From: Paracoccaceae bacterium | Lineage (GTDB): Bacteria > Pseudomonadota > Alphaproteobacteria > Rhodobacterales > Rhodobacteraceae | Length of the DNA: 64,000 bases | Direction of reading: 5' to 3' | Assembly: GCA_021741245.1 (NCBI GenBank) | Contig: JAIOYF010000011.1 | Location: 62,001 to 126,000, forward strand | In this document: positions 34,079 to 42,079 of the stretch, piece after piece | Numbering within the stretch: the stretch's first letter is position 1 | Layout of the letters: each line of letters starts with the position of its first letter | Made by a program: the position numbers and the translations under genes | Notes under the pieces: generated by a model | What the model saw: the letters and a program-made list of their open reading frames with translations, nothing else | What the model was told of the DNA's origin: nothing | Database searches by the model: none

Positions 34079-34129
34079 TCTGCTATAGACAAGGAAAATG
34101 TGGATAGGGGTGCTGTGACTCTGCTATAG
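34079..34129 (+). repeat. Direct repeat TCTGCTATAG upstream of the CTERM metalloprotease
   Basis: The 10-mer occurs at 34079-34088 and 34120-34129, 41 bases apart, in the 140-base gap before the metalloprotease gene. Each contains TATA, so these may be tandem -10-like elements or a regulator's sites. Confidence 0.4.
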
Positions 34130-34181
34130 TTCACAAAGTTAGTCTGATTTTCGCCAAAGAGTGTTCAATGGAGCTGCGGAC

Positions 34182-35015
34182 ATGACTTTTATGAAGAAGC
34201 CGATTACGGGCAATGCCATCCTTCTCGCTGCTTTTTTGGTGCCGATGTCCGGTACGGCGGCGACCTTTGATATTCAAGTGACCTACACGGGCGGTTTGAC
34301 CCTATCGCAGCAAAACATGTTCAGCGCTGCTGAGGCGTTTTGGGAAAAGGCCATCACCGGCTATACGACTGCCTTCGCGGTTTCTGCGCTTGCGATCTCA
34401 GCCGCAGGAGTGGCGATTGATGGCGTGGGTGGTGTTTTGGGTTCGGCGGGTCCAGTTGCAGGCTTCGTCGCGTCTGACGTGGACATCTACTATGCAACCA
34501 AAGGCACCATTCAGTTGGATACAGCCGACCTTGTGGCAGCCGAGGCGGGTGGCTCTTTGTTCAACATCATCTTGCACGAAATGGCCCATGTGATCGGCTT
34601 TGGCACATTGTGGAACACGAAAAGCATGGGTGGGGCATATGTCGGAACCCAATCGGTCTATGCCATTGATACCGGGGAATATACCGGGTCAAACGCGCTT
34701 GCGACCTATCAGGTTGAGTTCGATCCGCTGGCCACTTTCATTCCCGTTGAACTTGATGGCGGGCCGGGCACTGCGAATTCCCATTGGGACGAGGCCTGGG
34801 CGGGTGGTCCGAATGAGCTGATGACAGGTTTTCTGAACCTTCCGACCTTTGTCAGTGACACCACGATCGCCTCGTTCGCCGATATCGGCTATACTGTGAA
34901 CCTTGCGGCAAATGATGTTGCGAAGGTTCCGCTGCCCGCTTCTTTGGCCTTGATGGGGCTTGGATTGGGGCTGATGGGCTGGGCTAGGCGTCGCAGAGCC
35001 TTTGACATCGCGTGA
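34182..35015 (+). CDS. Leishmanolysin-like zinc metalloprotease with VPLPA-CTERM sorting signal
   Basis: A 277-residue secreted protein. A signal peptide (to about MSGTAA) is followed by a metzincin-type domain: HEMAHVIGFG (His132, Glu133, His136) and a likely third zinc ligand at His201 in NSHWDE, then NELMTGFLN and IASFADIGYTVN as in M8 leishmanolysin-like enzymes. The C-terminus is a sorting signal: VPLPAS, a hydrophobic helix (LALMGLGLGLMGW) and ARRRR. Such tails are cut by exosortase; XrtD is encoded at 38.2-39.8 kb. GGAG eight bases before ATG 34182 decides the start. Confidence 0.85.
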   Translation: MTFMKKPITGNAILLAAFLVPMSGTAATFDIQVTYTGGLTLSQQNMFSAAEAFWEKAITGYTTAFAVSALAISAAGVAIDGVGGVLGSAGPVAGFVASDVDIYYATKGTIQLDTADLVAAEAGGSLFNIILHEMAHVIGFGTLWNTKSMGGAYVGTQSVYAIDTGEYTGSNALATYQVEFDPLATFIPVELDGGPGTANSHWDEAWAGGPNELMTGFLNLPTFVSDTTIASFADIGYTVNLAANDVAKVPLPASLALMGLGLGLMGWARRRRAFDIA

Positions 35016-35040
35016 CAGTAGCAGGGTTTCTTTCCCGGTG

Positions 35041-35562
35041 ATGCGTCTGGCCTTTCTTGTCGCAGGACTGTGGCTGATGCCCGCAACAGGATCTGCCGAA
35101 TGTGCTTTGCCGCCTGCAGACACGCACAGCAGTATTTTGTCACTTGATGTGGTGGACGCGGCAACGCCTCGCCTGCCTCCACTGATTACGGTTCATGCCG
35201 ATGGCAGGCTTGCCGTGCGGGGAAAACCGCCGTCATCCCGCGTTCTGTCTGGTCATATCACAAGGGCAGAGGTCCAAGAGCTTTGGGATCAGATCATCGC
35301 ACGCGATGGGCTTTTGCTGATCGACAGTGAGCGCATCGCCGCCGCGCTTGGCACCCCAAACAGCGGACTTTTGGTCCCGACCATGGCCGATGCGCCGTGG
35401 TCGTTTTTGGTGGTAACCGCACCGGGATGCCACCATGCGATAAGGGTTGAGGGATCAGCACTGCGCAGCGTGGCCCGCCCGGATATTGATGCGCTGCAAC
35501 GGTTTCGTCGGGTAGAAGTGAGCTTGTTAGAGATGGCAACCGCCGTTCAAATGGGCGAGTGA
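35041..35562 (+). CDS. Uncharacterised periplasmic protein, 173 residues
   Basis: Signal peptide MRLAFLVAGLWLMPATGSA, then a domain of about 150 residues with two cysteines (ECALPP and APGCHH) that may form a disulfide. The HITRAEVQELWDQIIARDGLLLID segment resembles a small binding domain, but I recognise no family. The frame opens 39 bases upstream, overlapping the protease gene; ATG 35041 gives the cleanest signal peptide. Probably co-transcribed with the protease 25 bases upstream. Confidence 0.65.
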   Translation: MRLAFLVAGLWLMPATGSAECALPPADTHSSILSLDVVDAATPRLPPLITVHADGRLAVRGKPPSSRVLSGHITRAEVQELWDQIIARDGLLLIDSERIAAALGTPNSGLLVPTMADAPWSFLVVTAPGCHHAIRVEGSALRSVARPDIDALQRFRRVEVSLLEMATAVQMGE

Positions 35563-35581
35563 CGGCACGAAAGCGGGTCGA

Positions 35582-36190
35582 TCAGGGGCGGCGGTAGAGC
35601 AGCAGGCCCAAGATTGCGCCGGTGACTGCCCCACCAAAATGGGCCTGCCATGCCAAATGGTCTTGCAACCCAAGTTCCAGCAGGGTGCTAAGCGCGATCA
35701 CGCCCAACACCATCGCAAGGGATCGTGGTGGCGTATAGCCCGACATCAGGCTTTGCACCCCCCAAGCAGCCCCAAGACCACTTAGCGCACCAGAGGCCCC
35801 CGTCATCACCCCTGACGTGCCGGGCAGGAGGGTGAACATCAAAGCTCCGCCAATGGCCGAAACGAAAAAGACCAAAACCACGGCACGTTGGCGCAAACGT
35901 TCCAACGCGTAATGCCCCAAGAGCGCAAGCGCGATCGCGTTCGTGATCATATGGAACGGCCCGACGTGAACGAAGATATGCGTAAGGAACATGCCATAGC
36001 GCTGCCCCTCCCAAAAGGTTGCACTAGCGGTCAGCAGGCTTGGTCGAAAAGCACCGAGAAGATAGGCATAGCTTCGCCAAAGCCGCGCGCCCCATAGGCC
36101 AAGATCCGCGCCCCACAGAGAAACCTCGACTCCCACAATCAGGGCAATCAGGACAAACAGCACCGTGTGCCGCCGATACGACTTTTGCAT
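35582..36190 (-). CDS. Rhomboid family intramembrane serine protease
   Basis: A 202-residue membrane protein with about six hydrophobic helices. The catalytic pair is visible: Ser133 in GASGALSG and His184 in AHFGGAVTG; the HVGPFHMITNAIAL segment carries the histidines and Asn of helix 2. Starts at 36190 or 36223 are equally weak. It is convergent with the periplasmic protein and near a CTERM protease; rhomboid-type sorting enzymes (rhombosortases) recognise a different tail (GlyGly-CTERM), so a link is speculative. Confidence 0.88.
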   Translation of the reverse strand: MQKSYRRHTVLFVLIALIVGVEVSLWGADLGLWGARLWRSYAYLLGAFRPSLLTASATFWEGQRYGMFLTHIFVHVGPFHMITNAIALALLGHYALERLRQRAVVLVFFVSAIGGALMFTLLPGTSGVMTGASGALSGLGAAWGVQSLMSGYTPPRSLAMVLGVIALSTLLELGLQDHLAWQAHFGGAVTGAILGLLLYRRP

Positions 36191-36416
36191 CGGCTGAACG
36201 TAGCTTCGGTCTTTTGATTGCATGCGCGGGGCCCATTTCGGCGATTTTGTGAAACCAATCAGAACGTTCTGCGCCTTTGGCGCGTTGCGGGCCGTAGAGG
36301 GCAGAACGTGACTGGTCACCTTCAATCGAACCACAGTCGCCTGCCGCATGCCAGCCCATTGGCGGGTCTGACGATCCAAAAAACGCACAAAGCCCGCCCT
36401 GACTGTCTTGATGCTT

Positions 36417-36466
36417 CATGCGAGGACTTGAGGGTTGGGTCACACAATGGTCACCAACCTCGCATG
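36417..36466 (-). terminator. Interrupted hairpin after the TolC-family gene
   Basis: CATGCGA (36417-36423) pairs with TCGCATG (36460-36466), and GGTTGG (36433-36438) with CCAACC (36454-36459), giving a 13-bp interrupted stem just past the stop codon. No T-run follows on the minus strand. Confidence 0.4.
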
Positions 36467-36472
36467 CGGCTG

Positions 36473-37951
36473 TCAGGGTGCTTTTGGGACTTGGGCATCC
36501 GGCACTGCCGATGGCGCACTGCCCGCCCCAAGCCGTAGGTTCAGCCGCGCAAAGGCCAATGCCCGCGTCAATCGCTGATCGGCCTGCGCGGATTGGGCCA
36601 AGGCGAGGGCCTCTTCGATGGTGATCAGATCGCTTAACGTTGCATCTCCATCAGCCGCAAGATCACGGGTCAGGGATCTGCTCTTGGCATAGAGCGATAC
36701 CGCTCGGTCCGCCGCATTCTCGGACCGGCTTGCCGCGCGATAATCCAAAAGGGCGCTTTCCACCTCAGCCAGCGCCTTGAGCACCCGAGAGGTCCAATCT
36801 GCATGGGCAGCCTCAACCCGCGCGGCAGCGGCATCTATACCGGCCCTCGTGCTGTCCTGTGGCAAGACCGGCAGGCGAAAAGAGGGCCCAACCGACAGCG
36901 TAGAGCCGCTGGTCCCGCCACCCAGCCTGCGCTCTGCCTCGATGGTTCCTGACAGCGACAGGCTGGGGTAAAGGGCCGCGCGCGCGCGACCCAGACCCGC
37001 GCGGGCGGCGTCATAGCTGGCCTCAGCGACCTGTATATCGGGGCGGTTGCGCAACAGATCGGCGGGAACGCCCGGATTTGGGGCAAGCCGGGCACGTGGT
37101 TGGCCGACATGTTTGCTTAATGCGCTGCTTAGGTTCGGGGGCAGGCCACCCGGCGCATCGCCCACCAGGATGCTCAGCTGAATCTTCTCCTTCGCAACAG
37201 CCGCTTCCAGTGCAGGCATTTGCGCCTCAAGACTCGCCATGCGGGCCTCGCTGCGCAGCGTTTCGAGTCTGGTTGCCTGCCCGGCTTTTTCAAGGGTGCG
37301 CGCCAGTTCAAGCGTTTGGCGCTGACTGCGAAAATCTGACTGCGCAAGGCTAAGCCTTTGCTGGCTATGACGCAGACGCAGATAGGATTCGACTATTTCG
37401 CCGATCATGAACAAGCGCGCGCCAGCTGCCTGTGCCTGCCCGATCCCCGCCTCTGCCCGCACAGCGCGACGCGTGCTTTCCCGGCCCCGACCCGGATCAA
37501 ACAAGATCTCAAGCCCAAGATCAGCTGAGGCCGTTCGGTCTGAAACAGGGGCGGACCCACCAGTCAGGGCAGCCGCAGTCCCACCCGACAAAATGATCGC
37601 GCCGGGAACCGAGCGGGCGGCGGAAACAGCGGCGGTGCTGCGTGCCCGTGCGGCGGTCAGATCCGGGTTTGCCCGAAGGCCACGTGCAACAAGCGCATCT
37701 AGAACGGGGTCACCAAAGCCAGACCACCAAAGCGCATTGTCCATCAGACGGGGCGCGCCGGGCATTGGGCTTTGCCAACCAGTGGCAAAAGGAAAGCGGG
37801 GAGGCGTAGAATCGAGCGCAGGAGCACAGGCAGCCATCAAGCCAAAAGCCAGCGGCGCGGCCCTACGCCACGATCCAACCGCCGCCCCACGTCGAGCGCC
37901 ATTTTTCAGATGTATGCTCAAACTGCCTGTATCCATTGCCTGCTTGATCAT
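36473..37951 (-). CDS. TolC-family outer membrane efflux lipoprotein
   Basis: A 492-residue protein with a signal sequence ending in LMAAC (candidate lipid-modified Cys near residue 42) and two outer-membrane-efflux repeats (about 85-270 and 290-480). Features include NPDLTAARARS, NRPDIQVAEASYDAARAGLGRARAALYPSLSLSG, as in NodT/OprM-type channels. Such proteins form the outer-membrane exit of RND or type I systems. No RND pump is adjacent; the HlyD/ABC pair at 59.5-63 kb has no TolC beside it, so this may serve it. Confidence 0.88.
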   Translation of the reverse strand: MIKQAMDTGSLSIHLKNGARRGAAVGSWRRAAPLAFGLMAACAPALDSTPPRFPFATGWQSPMPGAPRLMDNALWWSGFGDPVLDALVARGLRANPDLTAARARSTAAVSAARSVPGAIILSGGTAAALTGGSAPVSDRTASADLGLEILFDPGRGRESTRRAVRAEAGIGQAQAAGARLFMIGEIVESYLRLRHSQQRLSLAQSDFRSQRQTLELARTLEKAGQATRLETLRSEARMASLEAQMPALEAAVAKEKIQLSILVGDAPGGLPPNLSSALSKHVGQPRARLAPNPGVPADLLRNRPDIQVAEASYDAARAGLGRARAALYPSLSLSGTIEAERRLGGGTSGSTLSVGPSFRLPVLPQDSTRAGIDAAAARVEAAHADWTSRVLKALAEVESALLDYRAASRSENAADRAVSLYAKSRSLTRDLAADGDATLSDLITIEEALALAQSAQADQRLTRALAFARLNLRLGAGSAPSAVPDAQVPKAP

Positions 37952-38236
37952 ACGGGCTGGTCTTTGCCAAAAGCGCCTTTGGGCGCACCCGATGTCATGG
38001 CCAAAGGATGCCTTGGTGCAGATATCTGCGCAAGAATGGATCAGGGGAAGCGCTGCTTTCGCCGAAAGGTGTGCCCTGACTGCGTCAATTCAGCCGTAGA
38101 AACGCGGTTTGGTTTGCCGGTTCCACACAAAAGGCGCGTGAAAAGCGCAGTCATTGTTGCGGCAACGCGGCGCGAGACCCCGGAGGAAAGCACTGGAAGT
38201 GGCCTCTCCGAAGCAACTCACGCCGTCAAAGCCCCG

Positions 38237-39826
38237 CTATTCCGGTATAAACCGAGGCAGCTTTTGCAAGACCAGATCCATCAAGCGCAACATACGTGCA
38301 TCGGCTTGTTCTTCGGTCTCACCATCCTCGATTGCGGTCACGAAACGCACCAATGCGCCATCGCTGCGACCCATGGTCAGGCTATCCCAGATCACGCTGA
38401 CCTTTGCTGCGTAATCATTGGTCATCCGTTTCCCGCGTTGTTCAAACCAGTAATAGACCAATTGCTTGGACAGACCTTTCTGGATCACAGCGCGGTTCAA
38501 CACGAACGTCCCATAGACGGTATTGGGGAAAGAAACGCTATGCTGACCAAGGGAGAAGATCTCCCACCCGCCGACAGGCAGACAGACTTCGGGGGAATGG
38601 ATGCCTGACCCTTCGGTTTGCTTTTCATACCAAGCCGAGAAAACGTTGACATAGCTTTTCTCGCCCGCAGCGGCATAGGTGGTGTTGACGTAATCGGTGG
38701 CCAAAAGCACCCGTTCGATATCAGGTTCCAATGATTGCATGACGCCCGACCATGCCCCCATATCCCGCGGAAACTGGCTAAAGCTTTCACGGGCCACAGG
38801 GTCGATCTTGCGAGCGGGGGTCAACACAAAGGCCATGGCCACGATCAAGGTCATCACCGCTGCCACGACCAAGCCACGTGCCGGTGCGATGCCTGTCACG
38901 CGGCGCAACTGGCCACCAAAGCCTTCAAAGTCAAGATCAATGGTTTCCGACAGGGTCTTAGGGTTGGGTGTCAGGCGTTGCAGGGCGATGGCCATCAGGA
39001 ACAGAATGCCGATGCAGGCCCCAAAGATCACCCAGCCTTCGAAGAAATGCAAAAACCCCTCGGCTTGACCGATGCCATAGCTGTTGACCAAGACGCCGAT
39101 CATTCCGATCCGGAAAGAATTCATCAGCACCGTCAGCGGCGCAGCCATCAGAAAAAGCACCGCCTTATGCCAAAACGGCCCGCGGTACAGAATACCAAAA
39201 AGATAGGAGAACGACAGGATTGGGAACAGATAACGCAGGCCCGAGCAGGCCTCGGCCACTTGCAGCTTGTAAATCCCGAGGTCGATCACATTGCCTTCAA
39301 GAAACACCGGAATGTTCATCAACTCAATGAACCACACCCCGATGTTGGACGAGACGAGTTGCAGGAAAATCGTCATTTTCCAGAACACGAATTGCGGCAA
39401 GGGCAACATGAAGATCAGGTGCAGCACCGGCAATTGATGCATCCGCCCGCGATCCCATCCCATCACGGTAAGGACCACGCCCCCCGTCCAGATGATGAAA
39501 GCATAGGTGACCACATCGGGGATTCGGATCAGGTTTCCAAAGATCCCAAAAAGCAATGCAAAGGCGATGACAGCGATTCCAATGCCGCGCCGGACAGGCG
39601 CGCTTGGATCAATTGGCGGTGCCTGACGCAACTCGCGCAAAAAAAGATACATCGAGATCAGCGGGATCAGCGGTCCGTGACTGTATTCCGGCGTAATCCA
39701 AGCGTTGCCCAAAGAAACAAAGCCAATCCAGTAAACCGGAATCGCAGCAGCGACCAGAAGAGTGAACCAGCCCAAACCAATCGGATTTGCGGCAAATGAG
39801 CCTGTTTGGCCTTGAGAAAAGGTCAT
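38237..39826 (-). CDS. xrtD: VPLPA-CTERM-specific exosortase, XrtD type (exosortase plus EpsI domain)
   Basis: A 529-residue inner-membrane protein. The first 300 residues form an exosortase with about eight membrane helices and the conserved catalytic trio: Cys194 in [10 protein letters not shown], Arg239 in NSFRIGM and His260 in GFLHFFEGW. Residues 310-529 are an EpsI domain ([37 protein letters not shown]). Fusion of both parts with VPLPA substrates is the XrtD arrangement of Rhodobacteraceae. The enzyme is expected to cut the CTERM tail after export and may attach the protein to a glycan. Two likely substrates are encoded at 34.2 and 55.6 kb. Confidence 0.93.
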   Translation of the reverse strand: MTFSQGQTGSFAANPIGLGWFTLLVAAAIPVYWIGFVSLGNAWITPEYSHGPLIPLISMYLFLRELRQAPPIDPSAPVRRGIGIAVIAFALLFGIFGNLIRIPDVVTYAFIIWTGGVVLTVMGWDRGRMHQLPVLHLIFMLPLPQFVFWKMTIFLQLVSSNIGVWFIELMNIPVFLEGNVIDLGIYKLQVAEACSGLRYLFPILSFSYLFGILYRGPFWHKAVLFLMAAPLTVLMNSFRIGMIGVLVNSYGIGQAEGFLHFFEGWVIFGACIGILFLMAIALQRLTPNPKTLSETIDLDFEGFGGQLRRVTGIAPARGLVVAAVMTLIVAMAFVLTPARKIDPVARESFSQFPRDMGAWSGVMQSLEPDIERVLLATDYVNTTYAAAGEKSYVNVFSAWYEKQTEGSGIHSPEVCLPVGGWEIFSLGQHSVSFPNTVYGTFVLNRAVIQKGLSKQLVYYWFEQRGKRMTNDYAAKVSVIWDSLTMGRSDGALVRFVTAIEDGETEEQADARMLRLMDLVLQKLPRFIPE

Positions 39827-39910
39827 GGGAGCGATGTTCCTAACGGTCTAAAATTCATCAAAATCATACGCGAAAACCCCAAACCGATCCAGTGCCAAGG
39901 GGGGGCAAGC

Positions 39911-39935
39911 GGCGCAAGAAACAAACTGTTGCGCC
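39911..39935 (-). terminator. Inverted repeat between the outer-membrane and exosortase genes
   Basis: GGCGCAA (39911-39917) and TTGCGCC (39929-39935) could form a 7-bp stem with an 11-base loop about 80 bases past the outer-membrane protein stop on the minus strand. No T-run; weak terminator candidate. Confidence 0.35.
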
Positions 39936-40014
39936 TTATATGAGGTAATTGTGATCGCGAAACACCCAGTGCAGGGTAAACCTAGCCGCCATTAAGGGAA
40001 ATCACGACTGCGCG

Positions 40015-41280
40015 TTAGGGACGAAACTCAAACGTGCGGTTCAAGGACAAGAATACGCTGCTCGATTTGGCCCGGCCGACGCCATCTTCGTTGCGACGGC
40101 TATGGCTTGCCCCAAAGTTCATGCCCCAATCCTCGGTCAAGGCATATCGCAGGCTTGCATCGACCGTTGTGCTCTTGGTTGAAATATCAGTCAGTGTATC
40201 GCGGCTATCGAGCAGACCAAGCGTCACTGTCATTCCAAGACGCGGCGCGAGATCCTGCGTCACACCCAATGACAGGCTCGACACATCGGTTTCACTATCG
40301 CGGGCATTCCCGGTTATGGATCGACTGACCGAGAAGTTCAGCTTGCCCCGCGGCAGATCTTTTTGCCAATTCACAGATCCAACAGCATTCGTGCCAGCAA
40401 TAGCTGACGACTGTGACAGACCAAAACTGGCCGAAAGTTTGCCAGACGGAAGATCAAAGTTGCGACCAAAATTCAGGCTGCGACGGTTGCCGGTATCCAA
40501 ATTCGCATAGGTCGCATTCACCGTCACGGTGCCGTTTGGCAAGCTGTGTTCAAGCCCCAAAGCAAGGCTTTGATTTCTTTTGGCCGGTAGTCCAACCTCT
40601 TTAAGCTCAGAGGCGGACAGTTTTGCCGTAGCCGTTGTGACCTCGCTCAGGGCAAATCGCAACGAAAGCCCGGCGGTGATGCGGCGATTGTCAATCAGAT
40701 CAGGATCGGTGGTGCCGGTGTAAACTCTCTCTGTTAGACCCAGCGAAAAATCGCCTCCGAAAGGCGCGCCTTTGCCAAATTCCAGACTTACCGTCCCGCC
40801 TCTGCGCTGCTCGGTTCCAGTGCCCTTGATCAAGCTTACGACCGGCAACCCATCAAGGCCAAAATCCGTCGCAAAGTCCGAGGTGCTGACATCACTTTCG
40901 CGCAGAAAAGCCGAAACGGCGAAAGATGAGGATGCGCCGTCCAGTCGATACGACAGATCCGCCCCTGGCAGAATAAAGCCGTTGTCGCCGCCATCACCTG
41001 CAGCAAGCGTCCCTCTGGCAGAGAAGGCCAGACGTTGTGTGCGGGTCTCAGTGACCATACCAAAGCTCAGTCGCGTACGGCTGGTTGCTTCTTGACCGGT
41101 TGAAACAACACTCAGGCTGGGATTCTCTTTCCACTGGAAACGCTGATCGACGCCCAACGTAAAAACGACACCACCGGCTTCTTGGGCCTGCGTGGCAATC
41201 GCTGGAACCAAGGCTACACACCCCACCGCAAGTGCCAAGCGGCGGGCGTTACGGCGCCAGTGGGCATCTTTGAGGGTCAT
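40015..41280 (-). CDS. Outer membrane beta-barrel protein of the exosortase/polysaccharide locus
   Basis: A 421-residue protein with a signal peptide (ALAVGCVALVPAIATQAQ) and a body of alternating beta strands (for example RLAFSARGTLAAG, GTVTVNATYANLD, LRYALTEDWGMNFGASHSR) ending in an aromatic-rich final strand (SLNRTFEFRP). This matches barrel proteins found in exosortase-linked polysaccharide loci. AAGGA before ATG 41280 decides the start. Fifteen bases separate it from the export protein gene. Likely role: outer-membrane passage or anchoring of the polymer. Confidence 0.8.
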   Translation of the reverse strand: MTLKDAHWRRNARRLALAVGCVALVPAIATQAQEAGGVVFTLGVDQRFQWKENPSLSVVSTGQEATSRTRLSFGMVTETRTQRLAFSARGTLAAGDGGDNGFILPGADLSYRLDGASSSFAVSAFLRESDVSTSDFATDFGLDGLPVVSLIKGTGTEQRRGGTVSLEFGKGAPFGGDFSLGLTERVYTGTTDPDLIDNRRITAGLSLRFALSEVTTATAKLSASELKEVGLPAKRNQSLALGLEHSLPNGTVTVNATYANLDTGNRRSLNFGRNFDLPSGKLSASFGLSQSSAIAGTNAVGSVNWQKDLPRGKLNFSVSRSITGNARDSETDVSSLSLGVTQDLAPRLGMTVTLGLLDSRDTLTDISTKSTTVDASLRYALTEDWGMNFGASHSRRNEDGVGRAKSSSVFLSLNRTFEFRP

Positions 41281-41295
41281 GCCGTCCTTACCCAA

Positions 41296-41892
41296 TTACT
41301 CAAACAGTTTTCGCTGAGGAACAACAATCACGTCGCCTTTGGCCAGGACGGTCGCGCCCTGCTTGCTGGTCCCTGCCTCGATCGCATTGTAATTGATCAG
41401 GTAGATCTGGTCGTCACGGCGAAGTTGGATACGCTTGGTCGCCGCGAATTTCGTAAACCCGCCCATCGTTGCGAACAATTGCAAGATCGTTGTTCCCGGA
41501 GCCACATCGATCTTTCCACCCTTGGAAGCCTCGCCCATGACGAAGATGTCGATGGTTGCAGCGGCCGCCGCGCCTGATGACGGGCGCGCTTCCCTTTGCC
41601 GCTCAAGCGCGACATAGACCGTAGGCGCTGTTGCAAAGCTGGCAGTCAAACGTGCCGTCAACTCACTCTGAATTTCCTCGATCGTTCGGCCCAGGGCGCG
41701 AACGCCGCCTGCAAGCGGCATGGAAATCCGGCCGTCGGGTGCCACCAGAACGGAACGGTTCAGGGTCGGATCTTCCAGAACCTCAATCCGCAGCGTATCG
41801 CCCGCTCGCACGCCATAGCTTTGTGCCATGGCCATGCCAGAAAAGACGAGCGCCATCAGAGAGGCGATGAAGGCTGTAAGCAGTCGTGACAT
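41296..41892 (-). CDS. Polysaccharide export protein (Wza/OMA family)
   Basis: A 198-residue protein with a signal peptide (to about MAMAQ) and a polysaccharide-export domain: YGVRAGDTLRIEVLEDPTLNRSVLVAPDGRISMPLAG near residues 26-62, then a SLBB-like part (IDVAPGTTILQLFATMGGF). It lacks the C-terminal helix of full Wza, as do the short export proteins of exosortase loci. A GGAGG site precedes ATG 41892. Confidence 0.9.
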   Translation of the reverse strand: MSRLLTAFIASLMALVFSGMAMAQSYGVRAGDTLRIEVLEDPTLNRSVLVAPDGRISMPLAGGVRALGRTIEEIQSELTARLTASFATAPTVYVALERQREARPSSGAAAAATIDIFVMGEASKGGKIDVAPGTTILQLFATMGGFTKFAATKRIQLRRDDQIYLINYNAIEAGTSKQGATVLAKGDVIVVPQRKLFE

Positions 41893-42079
41893 GTCTTCTA
41901 TCCTCCGGCAATGCAATCCAGTCGGCATTTGCTGCCCCGATCACACCGATTTTATCTTGTTAAGATGTAGCCACAAAGCCCGGCTTTCGGAAGAAAAAAC
42001 ACTTGGGAGCCAGAATCCATGGAATAGCAATCTGCAACCGTGTCCCGTCTGCAACTTCAAACACGGTGTGCGGAGTGGT

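Noticed and set aside
33244..34134. 296-codon open frame on the minus strand
   Set aside because: Antisense to the GT4 glycosyltransferase, whose motifs are clear.
38735..39799. 354-codon open frame on the plus strand
   Set aside because: Antisense to the exosortase gene; His/Gln-rich translation with no domain.
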